From NCBI GenBank assembly GCA_018001225.1, contig JAGNIJ010000033.1, positions 1 to 51,101 on the forward strand: a stretch of DNA of 51,101 nt, given 5' to 3'. This DNA comes from Kiritimatiellia bacterium. GTDB taxonomy: Bacteria > Verrucomicrobiota > Kiritimatiellia > CAIQIC01 > JAGNIJ01. Positions 39,861-48,654 of this stretch are shown piece after piece. The notes under the pieces were generated by a model. That model worked only from the letters and a program-made list of their open reading frames with translations. It had not been told where the DNA came from and did no database searches. The position numbers and the translations under genes were made by a program. How positions within the stretch are numbered: position 1 is the stretch's first letter; each line of letters opens with the position of its first letter.

Positions 39861-41083
39861 GCAAGCTGTCGTCATGCGGCCAGGCGCTCTTCAACGGGTT
39901 CCTGCAGGTCGCCGCCGGGGCCGCCGAGTATTTCCGGCCTTGGACCTTCGACGTCCCGCTGGCCATCCGCCGGGAAACCAGCGACCGCCTGCGCCGCGTC
40001 CAGCAGATGTACCTGAAGTGCGTCCGGCGCTTCGCCGAGCACTTTGACCGCTACCGCGACCTGATGCCGGTGCCCGACCGGGTCGCCGAGATCCTGGCCC
40101 TCTGCCGCCGCAAGCCGTACCGCCCCGGCACGTACCGCACCGATTTCGTCGTCGACGAGGCCAACCGGGTGCGGCTGATCGAGACCACCTGCCGGTTCGC
40201 CATGAACGGCTACTTCACCTCCGGGTTCTTCGTCCATACCCTGGCGGACCGCTACCTCGCCGGGCGGCCGGCGATCCGGAAGATCGACGAATACACGGCG
40301 TTTTTCGACCGGTACATGAACTACTTCGGACCGTTCGACCACGTGTGCCTGCTCAAGGGGGCCGACGACCGGAACGACACGAAGTTCGTCATCCCGGTTT
40401 TCGAGGCCGCCGGCTTCCCGGTGCGGGTCATCCGCACCCCCGATGTCCCCGCCCGCGTCGCCGAATTCCAGGGCGCGGCCGTGCTCGGCGAGCTGTCGCA
40501 CGAGGAACTGTGCGGCCTGCCGACGGAAACCATCGAGGCCATCATCAACGCGAATTCGATGAACGACCTGCGCACCGTGTTCCTGATCCACGACAAGCGT
40601 TTCTTCGCGCTGCTGCACCAGGACGCGTTCGCGGGCGAGGCCCTGGCCCCCGCGGAGCTCGCGGAACTCCGCTCGTATGTGGTCCCGACGTACACGCGGC
40701 GGCTGAATCCCGACCTCTGGCGGCGGGCGCGCGACGACAAGGACGGCTGGATCGTCAAGCCGCACAACATGGGGAAGAGCATCGACGTGTACGCGGGATG
40801 CCTGACGGAGGCGTCCGAGTGGCGGGCCCTGTTCGACTCCGGCCGGGCGGACAATATGGTCCTGCAGGAATTCGTCCCGCAGCGTCGATTTCGGGGCGCG
40901 ATAGGGGACAAGACCTATCACGACTACGTCGTCGGCACCCTGCTGTTCTTCGAGGACGGGTATTTCGGCCCCGGCATGTGCCGGGCCTCGTCGTTTCCCG
41001 TGACCAACAAAGTCGACGACCGCAAGGTCGCGCCGCTGGTGACGGAAGACATTTCCTGTTTGGACCCGGATACCATCGTATGA
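39857..41083 (+). CDS. Putative ATP-grasp protein in polysaccharide operon
   Basis: 408-aa soluble protein starting at the ATGA overlap with the previous gene. The pattern resembles circularly permuted ATP-grasp/glutathionylspermidine-synthase-like enzymes: GTYRTDFVVDEANRVRLIETTCRFAMNGYF for the N-terminal substrate region, and DGWIVKPHNMGKSIDVYAG with later NMVLQEFVPQRRF for the nucleotide-binding Lys and the acidic end. These enzymes make amide or thioester bonds from a carboxylate via acyl phosphate. If right, it may join an amino acid or other amine to a sugar or lipid-linked intermediate. It has no signal peptide. The assignment rests on motif resemblance only. Confidence 0.6.
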   Translation: MSKLSSCGQALFNGFLQVAAGAAEYFRPWTFDVPLAIRRETSDRLRRVQQMYLKCVRRFAEHFDRYRDLMPVPDRVAEILALCRRKPYRPGTYRTDFVVDEANRVRLIETTCRFAMNGYFTSGFFVHTLADRYLAGRPAIRKIDEYTAFFDRYMNYFGPFDHVCLLKGADDRNDTKFVIPVFEAAGFPVRVIRTPDVPARVAEFQGAAVLGELSHEELCGLPTETIEAIINANSMNDLRTVFLIHDKRFFALLHQDAFAGEALAPAELAELRSYVVPTYTRRLNPDLWRRARDDKDGWIVKPHNMGKSIDVYAGCLTEASEWRALFDSGRADNMVLQEFVPQRRFRGAIGDKTYHDYVVGTLLFFEDGYFGPGMCRASSFPVTNKVDDRKVAPLVTEDISCLDPDTIV

Positions 41084-41940
41084 CCCCACCCCTGGTCAGC
41101 GTAAAAGTGCCCACGTACAACCACGAGCGGTATATCGAGGCGTGCCTGGACGGCATCCTGGCCCAGAAGACGTCCTTCCCCTTCGAGGTGATCGTCGGCG
41201 AGGATGGCAGCACGGACGGCACGCGGACCATCGTCGAGACGTATGCGAAGGCGCACCCGGAGGTCATCCGGGTCGTCACCTCCGAAAGCAACATCGGGCC
41301 GGCGCGCAACCTCGCGCGTATCCGGGCGGCCTGCCGCGGCGCCTACGAGGCCATGTGCGAGGGGGACGATCTCTGGATAGACCCGCGCAAGCTTCAGCGG
41401 CAGGTCGACTATCTCGATACCCATCCCGACTGCGTGTACTGTTTTCACGACACGCTTTTCTACCGCGAGGATAAGGGCGCGCGGCCCCGGTACTACTGCC
41501 CGGCCAACCTGTCGGAGTTTCCGACGGTGGCCGACGTGCTGGAGCGTCCGCCCTTCACCGCCACGTCCAGCATCGTCGCCCGCCGGTCGTTTTTAGATTC
41601 GCTGCCCTCCTGGCGAACCCAGGTCCTGTGCAGCGACCTGGTCGTCCGCCTCTGGGGTCCGCACGCGGGATGCGTCGGCTACCTGAAAGAGGTCATGGCG
41701 CTCCGACGCCGGCACGCGGGCGGCCTCTCCATGCGGACCGGCCACCGGCGGATGGCGGAGGAGGCGATCAAGGCCTACCGCCTGTTCGACGAGGCCACCG
41801 GCGGCCGGTACCGCCGGCTCATCCGGGCGAGTATCGCCTTCGAACGGCACCACGCCTGGCTCGGTCCTCTCTGTTACGCATGGCACCCGGCCCGGGCGCT
41901 CGCCCGCTACCGGGCCTTCCAAACCGGCGCGGGATTATAA
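41080..41940 (+). CDS. Glycosyltransferase family 2
   Basis: 286-aa inverting glycosyltransferase of the GT-A fold, starting at an ATGA overlap. VSVKVPTYNHERYIEACLDGILAQKTSFPFEVIVGEDGSTDGT is the classic start; GNLARI-like NIGPARNLARI and CEGDDLW carry the metal-binding acidic motif. It would add a sugar from a nucleotide donor to the growing lipid-linked glycan on the cytoplasmic face. Donor and linkage cannot be read. The last 40 residues are basic and may touch the membrane. Confidence 0.92.
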   Translation: MTPPLVSVKVPTYNHERYIEACLDGILAQKTSFPFEVIVGEDGSTDGTRTIVETYAKAHPEVIRVVTSESNIGPARNLARIRAACRGAYEAMCEGDDLWIDPRKLQRQVDYLDTHPDCVYCFHDTLFYREDKGARPRYYCPANLSEFPTVADVLERPPFTATSSIVARRSFLDSLPSWRTQVLCSDLVVRLWGPHAGCVGYLKEVMALRRRHAGGLSMRTGHRRMAEEAIKAYRLFDEATGGRYRRLIRASIAFERHHAWLGPLCYAWHPARALARYRAFQTGAGL

Positions 41941-41945
41941 ATTCC

Positions 41946-43145
41946 ATGAAGATTTTCCTCGACGCTCTTTCGCGCGTCCCGACGGTGAGCATCGGGACCC
42001 AGGCGCTGATCATCGGCAGCCTGCAGATCCTCCGTCGCCGGTTTCCCGACGCGACGTTCGTGATGCTGACCAGCCACCCCGGCCAGGAGCGCCACTACCT
42101 CGACGCCACGGGCATTCCCATCGAGTACGTGCCGCGGCATCCCTCGCAGTGGGGCACGCTCCGGCAGTTCCGCGCCATCGTGCGGGGCGTGGACGCCGTG
42201 GCCTGCGCGTGGGGCGACGGCTACGTCGGAAAGCCGGCGTGGCGGATCCTGCAGAAGACGTTCCCCCTCCAGCAGGCGGGCATCCCGCTGGTCCTCGTCA
42301 CCGCCTCGCTCGGCCCCTTCCGCGCGGGGCTCGACGCTTGGCTCGCCCGCCGGGCGCTCGCGCTGTTCGATCGGCTGACCGTGCGCGACCTGAATTCCCA
42401 GCGCCACCTGCGGGCGGCAGGCCTCTCCGATGTCCGCTGCCTGCCCGATACGGCCTTCGTGCTGGAGCCGGCGCCGGACGCCGCCGTGGATGAAATCCTT
42501 CGGCGCGAGGGCATTCCGAGCGGCGAGTCGCCCGTCGGCATCAATCCCAGCATCCTGCTGCACCACCGCTTTTCCGCCGTGAACGGACGGCCCTACCCGC
42601 CGGTCGTGGCGGCGCTGATCGAACACGTCCGCCGGGCCACGCAACGCCCGGTCCTGCTGATCCCGCACCAGATCTATCCCGCCGGCTTCCCCGGTCTGAC
42701 GCCGGAAATCCGGCTCTCTTGGGACGGCGACGATCGCGCCGCCGCGGAGCTGGTGTTTCAATCGCTGGCATCCCGGGAAGGCGTGTACGCGCTCGCGGGC
42801 GATTACTCGCCGGCGGAGTACAAAGGCATCCTGAAGCGGTGCGAGCTGTTCGTCGGCGGCCGCATGCACGCCGTCATCAGCGCCGTGTCGGCGGGCACGC
42901 CCTCGGTGATCATGCAGTACAGCCACAAGGCGTCAGGCGTGATGGAAATGCTGGGCCTGTCGGACCGGGTGTGGGACATCCGCTCGCCGGAGTCCGCCCT
43001 GTCCGGTCTCGTCGAGCAGGCCTGGCGGGACCGGGTGGAGTTGCGCGCGCGACTCCGCGAGCGAAGCGGAAGGGACGCCGGGGAGGCCTATGGGCTCGGC
43101 GACGTGTTTGCCGAGGCCATGGAGGCGCGCCGCTCCAAGGCATGA
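41946..43145 (+). CDS. Polysaccharide pyruvyl transferase family protein
   Basis: 399-aa GT-B-like protein of the pyruvyl transferase (PF04230) family, which adds ketal-linked pyruvate to sugars of exopolysaccharides. It begins MKIFLDALSRVPTVSIGTQALIIGSLQILRRRFPDATFVMLTS and includes ITASLGPF-like VTASLGPF and VRDLNSQRHL. The conserved GGRMHAVISAVSAGTPSVIMQYSHKASGVM occurs near the end. It is 5 nt after the GT2 stop. Such enzymes often pair with an FrhB-like protein, the next gene. Confidence 0.9.
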   Translation: MKIFLDALSRVPTVSIGTQALIIGSLQILRRRFPDATFVMLTSHPGQERHYLDATGIPIEYVPRHPSQWGTLRQFRAIVRGVDAVACAWGDGYVGKPAWRILQKTFPLQQAGIPLVLVTASLGPFRAGLDAWLARRALALFDRLTVRDLNSQRHLRAAGLSDVRCLPDTAFVLEPAPDAAVDEILRREGIPSGESPVGINPSILLHHRFSAVNGRPYPPVVAALIEHVRRATQRPVLLIPHQIYPAGFPGLTPEIRLSWDGDDRAAAELVFQSLASREGVYALAGDYSPAEYKGILKRCELFVGGRMHAVISAVSAGTPSVIMQYSHKASGVMEMLGLSDRVWDIRSPESALSGLVEQAWRDRVELRARLRERSGRDAGEAYGLGDVFAEAMEARRSKA

Positions 43146-43149
43146 CGGC

Positions 43150-44412
43150 ATGAACACAGCGCCGGCCAACATCCGCTCCGTCGTGGCGGCCCACCTCTGC
43201 ACGGGATGCGGAATGTGCGAAAACGCCTGCCCCGGCGGCGCGATTTCCATGGCCCGGCGCCGCGGAATCTACGAGGCCGTCGTAACGCCGGAGAGGTGCA
43301 CCGGGTGCGGCCTTTGCCGGATCGTATGCCCGGGCCCGGGCGTGGACCGCCTCCGGCTCGGCGACGCGCTGTACCCGGAAGACGCGAGCGATCCGGGCCT
43401 CGGCCGCTACGCGGCCTGCTACGCCGGGCACTGTGCCGACGACGCGACGCGGCGCATGGGATCGTCCGGCGGCCTGGCGACCGGATTGCTGGCCTGGATG
43501 CTGAAAACAGGACGGGTAGACGGCGCGGTCACGGTCCGATCCGTCCCCGGCTGGCCGCTCGAACCCGGGGCGGTCGTGATCCGCGATCCCGAGGACCTCC
43601 CAGCCGCCAGCGGCTCCCGGTATTGCCCCGTTCACTTCGCGAAGATCCTGCGGGAGGTCGAGCCCGGGCCCGGCCGCTACGCGTTCGTCGGGCTGCCCTG
43701 CCACCTGCATGCCCTGCGCAAGCTGCAGGAGGCCCGCCCGCGGTTCCGCGAGCGGATTGCCTGGGCGTTCGGCCTGTACTGCAGCGGGACGCGGACCTTC
43801 GACGCCACGGAGTACCTGCTCGACCGCATGGGGATCGCCCCGGCCTCCGTGGCCTCACTGGCCTACCGCCGGGGGAACGGCCTCGGCTCGCTGGTGGTGA
43901 CCTGCGCCCACGGCCGGACCCGGAGCCGCGAGTATACCGACTACTATCCCGCCCTGCGCTCCTTCTTCATCCCGCACCGATGCGCCCTGTGTTCGGATCA
44001 TTTCGCGGAACTGGCCGACCTGTCTTTCGGCGACATCCAGGTCCCGGAATTCCCGGACCGCCGGGCGGGAACCGGATCGGTCGTCGCCCGCGGACGGGGC
44101 CTCGGACTGCTGGAAGAGGCGGCGGCCGAAGGCGCGGTACGTCTGGCGCCGATCGACCGCGCGCGGGTGGTGAAGTCCCAGGCGGGCCAGCTCCGGCGCA
44201 AGAAGAGGGACGTGCCCGCGCGGCGAAAGCTATTCCGCCGGTTGGGCGTGCCCGTGCCGCGCGATGACGAGCCGGCGCCGCGGCCCGGCGTTCGGGATAC
44301 GCTGGCCGCGTGGCGGGCCACCCTGATACTCTATGCTGAGCGCGCGATCGGGCGGCGGCGCTCGTTATGGTGGATCATCGACCGCCTGCATGGAGGAAAA
44401 CGGGTTTCATGA
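43150..44412 (+). CDS. FrhB-like iron-sulphur oxidoreductase
   Basis: 420-aa protein with two 4Fe-4S motifs at the N-terminus (CTGCGMCENACP, Cys17-27; CTGCGLCRIVCP, Cys50-60), then a coenzyme F420 hydrogenase beta-subunit-type domain (GSSGGLATGLLAWML; FVGLPCHLHALRKLQ; SFFIPHRCALCSDHFAELADLSFGDIQ). Members occur in polysaccharide loci beside pyruvyl transferases, where the electron partner is not defined. Four nt separate it from the preceding stop. The last part (about 360-420) is basic and helical. Confidence 0.88.
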   Translation: MNTAPANIRSVVAAHLCTGCGMCENACPGGAISMARRRGIYEAVVTPERCTGCGLCRIVCPGPGVDRLRLGDALYPEDASDPGLGRYAACYAGHCADDATRRMGSSGGLATGLLAWMLKTGRVDGAVTVRSVPGWPLEPGAVVIRDPEDLPAASGSRYCPVHFAKILREVEPGPGRYAFVGLPCHLHALRKLQEARPRFRERIAWAFGLYCSGTRTFDATEYLLDRMGIAPASVASLAYRRGNGLGSLVVTCAHGRTRSREYTDYYPALRSFFIPHRCALCSDHFAELADLSFGDIQVPEFPDRRAGTGSVVARGRGLGLLEEAAAEGAVRLAPIDRARVVKSQAGQLRRKKRDVPARRKLFRRLGVPVPRDDEPAPRPGVRDTLAAWRATLILYAERAIGRRRSLWWIIDRLHGGKRVS

Positions 44413-45446
44413 AGGCGAGGATTCTGCCGGCCTTTCTGACTCTTCTGATCGCCCTGATCGCGGCCGGCGCCATCGGCGAGTGGATCGTGCGCCGGCTCGG
44501 CCTGGCCCCGCCGCTGCCGGAGCAGTTCAGGAATTACGCCTCCACGCCTGCCATGCCGTACGGACCGAAGCCGCATAGCCGCGCCAGCGGCCGGTCCTTC
44601 AAGGGCGAATTCGACTACGACTACCGGCACAACGCATTCGGCTTTCGCGACGGCGAACACGAGCTTTCGCCCCCCCCCGGCGTGCGCCGGATTCTCGGGC
44701 TGGGCGACAGCTTTACGTACGGCGTGGGCGCGGCGTTCGAGGAAACGTATCTCTATCGCCTGGAGCAGAACCTGAACGCGCGGGAGGAAAAACATCCCCG
44801 GGTCGAGATCATCAAGGCCGGCATCCCGCGGTACTTCCCGGAGCCGGAGCGCATCCTGCTGGAAAAGCTTGGTCTGCAGTTCCAGCCGGACCTGGTGATT
44901 GTCGGCTTCGTACCCAACGACGTGATCGACACGCTGTACGGCCTGGCCGCTGTCCGCGTGGATGCGTCGGGCTACCTGGCGCTGCGCCAGGCGGTGAACC
45001 TCGGCTCGTTCGGGCGCCGGCTGTACCGCCGGTCGCACCTGTGCCGGCTCGTGCTCTCGAAATACGTGGCGTGGCGCAACGACCGGTTCGAGCAGGGAGG
45101 CCGCGTAAACGAGGACCATGGGCCGCACGAGGCCAACTGGAAAAAAATCGAGGCGGAATACGGGAAGATGGCGGCCCTCGTCCGGGCCGCCGGCGCCGAA
45201 CTGCTGATCGTGCATATTCCAAGAAAGGGCCCGTGGACGGAGTCGCACGAATACCCCGCGCGCCGGCTAGCGCGGTGGGCCGGGGCAAACGGCGTGGATT
45301 TCCTGGACTTGCTGCCCGCCCTGAAGGCCGCGGGGGATTCCGGGCCGCTGTACTACGCCAAGGACGGCCACTGCACGCCGGCGGGCTACGCCGTGATCGC
45401 GGAAGCCCTTGCACGCCACATCGAGGAAAAGAGCTGCCTTCGCTGA
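44409..45446 (+). CDS. SGNH/GDSL hydrolase, membrane-anchored
   Basis: 345-aa protein with an N-terminal signal anchor (about 5-26) and an SGNH hydrolase domain: GLGDSFTYG with nucleophile Ser101, IVGFVPND, and the catalytic KDGHCTPAG with Asp319 and His321. It would face the periplasm and transfer or remove acyl (acetyl) groups on polysaccharide. The start at 44409 overlaps the preceding stop as ATGA. Confidence 0.87.
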   Translation: MKARILPAFLTLLIALIAAGAIGEWIVRRLGLAPPLPEQFRNYASTPAMPYGPKPHSRASGRSFKGEFDYDYRHNAFGFRDGEHELSPPPGVRRILGLGDSFTYGVGAAFEETYLYRLEQNLNAREEKHPRVEIIKAGIPRYFPEPERILLEKLGLQFQPDLVIVGFVPNDVIDTLYGLAAVRVDASGYLALRQAVNLGSFGRRLYRRSHLCRLVLSKYVAWRNDRFEQGGRVNEDHGPHEANWKKIEAEYGKMAALVRAAGAELLIVHIPRKGPWTESHEYPARRLARWAGANGVDFLDLLPALKAAGDSGPLYYAKDGHCTPAGYAVIAEALARHIEEKSCLR

Positions 45447-45503
45447 ATTGGCCGCGGCCGCGCATGAAGACGATCCGGGCGCCTTTTTTTAAAGCGAAAC
45501 TGC

Positions 45504-45509
45504 TATAAG
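45504..45509 (+). promoter_or_regulatory. Possible internal promoter before wzx
   Basis: Extended -10, TGCTATAAG, 21 nt before the wzx ATG. No good -35 is visible at the right distance. The 84-nt gap here is one of the few real gaps in the locus. Confidence 0.3.
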
Positions 45510-45530
45510 AGTTCCAGCACAAGCCACGCC

Positions 45531-47009
45531 ATGTCGCTCAAGGATAAAACCGTTTCCGGCCTGCTGTGGAGTTTTCTGGACGATCTGGCCCGGGGCGGCT
45601 TGCTGTTTGTCAGCGGCCTCTTTCTCGCGCGCCTGCTGCCCCCGCGCGAGTTCGGGCTGATCGGGATGACCACGCTCTTCATCGCCATTTCGCAAACCAT
45701 CGTCAACAGCGGGTTCAACCAGGCGTTGATCCGGAAGCAGGACTGCACGCAGGCGGATTACTCCACCGTCTTCTACTTCAACATCGCGATCAGTGTGGCT
45801 CTGTACCTGCTGTTATATTTCGCCGCCGGCGGGATCGCGCGCTTCTTTCACGAACCCCCGCTCGAACCCCTCATCCGGGTGCTGGGCCTGACCGTCCCGA
45901 TCGGCGCATTGGGCGTGGTGCAGCAAACCCAGGTCGTCAAGGAAATCAAGTTCAAGCTGTTGACCCGGATTTCGATCGTGTCGGCTGCGATCGCCGGGAT
46001 GATCGGCATTTCCCTGGCGTATGCCGGCTACGGCGTCTGGAGCCTGGTCGCGCTGACACTTTCCCGAGCCGGGATCGAGCTGGCGCTGTTATGGTGGTGG
46101 AGCGCGTGGCGGCCTTCCCTTGTTTTTCACCGGGCTTCGTTCAGCGAGATGTTCGCGTTCGGTTCCCGCCTGCTGGCCAGCGGGTTGATCGGCACGCTGT
46201 ACGCCCACATCTTCAACCTGATCATCGGGCGGTTCTTTTCGGCGGCGGACCTGGGGTATTACACCCAAGCCCAGGCCTTTCGCAACCTACCCTCCCAGCG
46301 GTTGACCGCCATCGTCCAGCGCGTGAGTTATCCCGTGCTGGCCACGTTGCAAGAGGAGGCGGCACGCCTGAAGGCCGCGTACCGCCGGATGCTTCAATGC
46401 TCCATGCTGGTCACCTTCGTGTTGATGCTGGGGATGGCGGCTAGTTCCGAAGCCCTGCTCCTCACCCTGGTGGGCGAGCCGTGGCGGCCCGCCGTCGTTT
46501 ACCTGCGGCTCCTGTGCCTATCGGGTTTATTCTATCCCTTGCACGCTATCAATCTCAACATGTTCCAAGTACGAGGTCGCAGCGACCTGTACCTGAAACT
46601 GGAAGTAATCAAGGCGGTCCTGGTGGTGCCGGCCTTGGTCATCGGCATCTGCTGGGGCATCCAGACAATGATCCTGACCATGATTTTCATCAGCTTCTCC
46701 ACGTATGTCCTGACCGCGACTTGGTCCAGCCGGCTCATCGGATATGGCGTCGGGGAGCAGGTCCGCGACATCCTGCCCTCCTTTGCCCTGGCCGCCTCCA
46801 TGGCGGCCGTGGTGTACCTGTTCGGCCGGATAGTGCCCCTCGCCCCTCCACTCCAACTCGCCGCGCAGGTCGGCCTGGGCACCGCGTGGACGATCGGCCT
46901 GGCGGAACTCACCCGCATGGGCGGCTATCTCTACGTGAAGGATTTAGCGCTAGAGAAACTCGCGCGAGGTCGGAGTCCGCCCGGACGGAACACGCATGAA
47001 AAGGCATGA
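45531..47009 (+). CDS. Wzx-type polysaccharide flippase
   Basis: 492-aa MOP/PST-superfamily flippase with about 12-14 helices that moves undecaprenyl-linked oligosaccharide to the periplasm. The start MSLKDKTVSGLLWSFLDDLARGGLLFVSGLFLARLLPPREFGLIGM and the NSGFNQALIRKQDCTQADYSTVFYFNIAIS segment are typical of the WzxC/COG2244 group. A GRFFSAADLGYYTQAQAFRNLP segment marks the second half. The end (GRSPPGRNTHEKA) is cytoplasmic. A related remnant lies at 48283-48576. Confidence 0.93.
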   Translation: MSLKDKTVSGLLWSFLDDLARGGLLFVSGLFLARLLPPREFGLIGMTTLFIAISQTIVNSGFNQALIRKQDCTQADYSTVFYFNIAISVALYLLLYFAAGGIARFFHEPPLEPLIRVLGLTVPIGALGVVQQTQVVKEIKFKLLTRISIVSAAIAGMIGISLAYAGYGVWSLVALTLSRAGIELALLWWWSAWRPSLVFHRASFSEMFAFGSRLLASGLIGTLYAHIFNLIIGRFFSAADLGYYTQAQAFRNLPSQRLTAIVQRVSYPVLATLQEEAARLKAAYRRMLQCSMLVTFVLMLGMAASSEALLLTLVGEPWRPAVVYLRLLCLSGLFYPLHAINLNMFQVRGRSDLYLKLEVIKAVLVVPALVIGICWGIQTMILTMIFISFSTYVLTATWSSRLIGYGVGEQVRDILPSFALAASMAAVVYLFGRIVPLAPPLQLAAQVGLGTAWTIGLAELTRMGGYLYVKDLALEKLARGRSPPGRNTHEKA

Positions 47010-47146
47010 AAAGCAGGCGTTCCGGCCTGCAACCAGTACGGGTCCCGTGCTTGGCGATCGCCATGTTGTGATTGAAAAGAGCGCGCAAAGGCGCGAGAAT
47101 GTCGGAATTTTATCGAGATAAAGGAACGCCGCGGGCCGGGGCACGC

Positions 47147-48286
47147 ATGAGCATGAAGCCGTTCGACAAACCCGTCTATGTGACCAAGCCGTTCCTCCCC
47201 CCGCTGGAGGAATACGCGGCCGGCCTGCGGGCCATCTGGGACTCGGCCTGGCTCACCAACGGCGGCCCGGTGCTGGAGCAGTATCTCCGCGCCCTCGAGG
47301 AGTTCCTGGATCATCGGAACCTCTGCCTGTTCGTCAACGGCACGCTGGCGCTGCAGATCGCGCTGGACGGGCTGCAACTCAAAGGCGAGGTGATCACCAC
47401 CCCCTTCACCTTCGTCGCCACGGCCCACGCCGCGGTGTGGAACCGGCTGCGGCCGGTGTTCGCGGACATCGAACCCGAGCACTACACCCTGGACCCGGCC
47501 GCCGTCGAGGCGGCCATCACCCCGGACACCTCCGCGATCCTCGCCGTCCATGTCTTCGGGCATCCCTGCCGGCTCGCCGCGCTCGCCGACATCGCGCGGC
47601 GGCACCGCCTGAAGCTGGTCTACGACGCGGCGCATGCGTTTGGGGTCCGGGTGCAGGGCCGCTCCATGGCGCATTTCGGCGACGTGACGATGTTCAGCTT
47701 CCACGCCACCAAGCCGTACCACTCCATCGAGGGCGGCCTGCTGGCCTCCGTCGACCCCGGCCTCAAGAACACGTTCAATCAACTCAAGAATTTCGGCATT
47801 GTGTCCGAGACGGAGATCGTCGGGCTGGGCACCAACGCCAAGATGAACGAGTTCCAGGCCTTGATGGGCCTGAAGAACCTGTCTCACATGGGCGCGATCA
47901 TCGCGGGGCGCGCCCGGGCGGCGCAGGTGTACCGCGAAAGATTGTCGGGGGCGCCCGGCCTCCGCCTCACGCCCCCGCTGCCGGAAGACTGCGAGGCCAA
48001 CCATGCCTACCAGCCGGTCGAAATCGTCGACGGCGAGAGCCGGCTGTCCCGCGACGAAGTGTACGAGGGCCTGAAGAAGTATAACGTATTCGCCCGCAGA
48101 TATTTCCATCCGCTGCTCACCGATTGTTCGACCTATCGCGCCGCGCGGCGGGGCAGCGAGTTGCCGGTGGCGCGCCGCGTCGCGCGGCAGATCCTGACCC
48201 TCCCGATCTACCACGACCTCCCGGTCGAGAGCGCGCATCGCATTAGCGACATGGTCATCCATCTAGCGGCCGGAAACCCGGGATGA
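47147..48286 (+). CDS. DegT/DnrJ/EryC1/StrS aminotransferase
   Basis: 379-aa PLP-dependent aminotransferase or dehydratase acting on nucleotide-linked keto-sugars. FSFHATKPYHSIEGG carries the PLP Lys (K189); WLTNGGPVLEQYLRALEEF, NGTLALQIALDGL and YDAAHAFG are typical. The C-terminal part resembles the dTDP-4-amino-4,6-dideoxyglucose-forming group, but the sugar is not certain. The start is chosen at the ATG at 47147 (MSMKPFDKPVYVTKPFLPP), which aligns with family starts; the in-frame ATG at 47099 has AAGG 7 nt upstream and is a real alternative. The stop overlaps the next ATG. Confidence 0.9.
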   Translation: MSMKPFDKPVYVTKPFLPPLEEYAAGLRAIWDSAWLTNGGPVLEQYLRALEEFLDHRNLCLFVNGTLALQIALDGLQLKGEVITTPFTFVATAHAAVWNRLRPVFADIEPEHYTLDPAAVEAAITPDTSAILAVHVFGHPCRLAALADIARRHRLKLVYDAAHAFGVRVQGRSMAHFGDVTMFSFHATKPYHSIEGGLLASVDPGLKNTFNQLKNFGIVSETEIVGLGTNAKMNEFQALMGLKNLSHMGAIIAGRARAAQVYRERLSGAPGLRLTPPLPEDCEANHAYQPVEIVDGESRLSRDEVYEGLKKYNVFARRYFHPLLTDCSTYRAARRGSELPVARRVARQILTLPIYHDLPVESAHRISDMVIHLAAGNPG

Positions 48287-48576
48287 CCAAGCTGGTTGAA
48301 AAAACCTTCCGGGCCGCCGCGTGGAATGCCGCCGGGACCTTCGGCGCCGCGCTGATCCAGAAACCGGCCGTGACCCGCGAGGACGAGTCCGCCGTCTTCC
48401 ATTTCAACATGGTCATGGCCTTTCACCTGCAGGCGCTCAATCTCAACGTGCCGAAGGCCACGGGCCGCTCGGACCTCTACCTGCTGCCGGCCTTGCTCTT
48501 TCGCCGGCCCGCGCCTTTAGAACTGCTTCACCGCCTGTTCAAACGTCTTCATCCGAAGATTAAAACCTTGATATAA
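48283..48576 (+). pseudogene. Internally deleted flippase remnant, frame still open
   Basis: 97 codons in an open frame starting at an ATGA overlap. The pieces match a Wzx flippase out of their normal spacing: ALIQKPAVTREDESAVFHFN corresponds to residues about 64-83 of the intact Wzx here (ALIRKQDCTQADYSTVFYFN), and QALNLNVPKATGRSDLYL directly follows although its match (HAINLNMFQVRGRSDLYL) lies about 270 residues further on. The first 20 codons look like a flippase start and the last 25 like a basic cytoplasmic end. Two in-frame internal deletions would explain it. Too few helices remain to transport anything. Confidence 0.65.
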
Positions 48577-48654
48577 ATAGCAAACGCATTAGGCTGCTTT
48601 CGATTGAGATGGTCCATGCAAGGCCGAACGGTTAGGATCACGGGAATACGATTC

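Noticed and set aside
47054..47063. GGCGATCGCC palindrome before degT as an operator
   Set aside because: A single 10-bp palindrome in GC-rich DNA is likely by chance and no promoter is placed around it.
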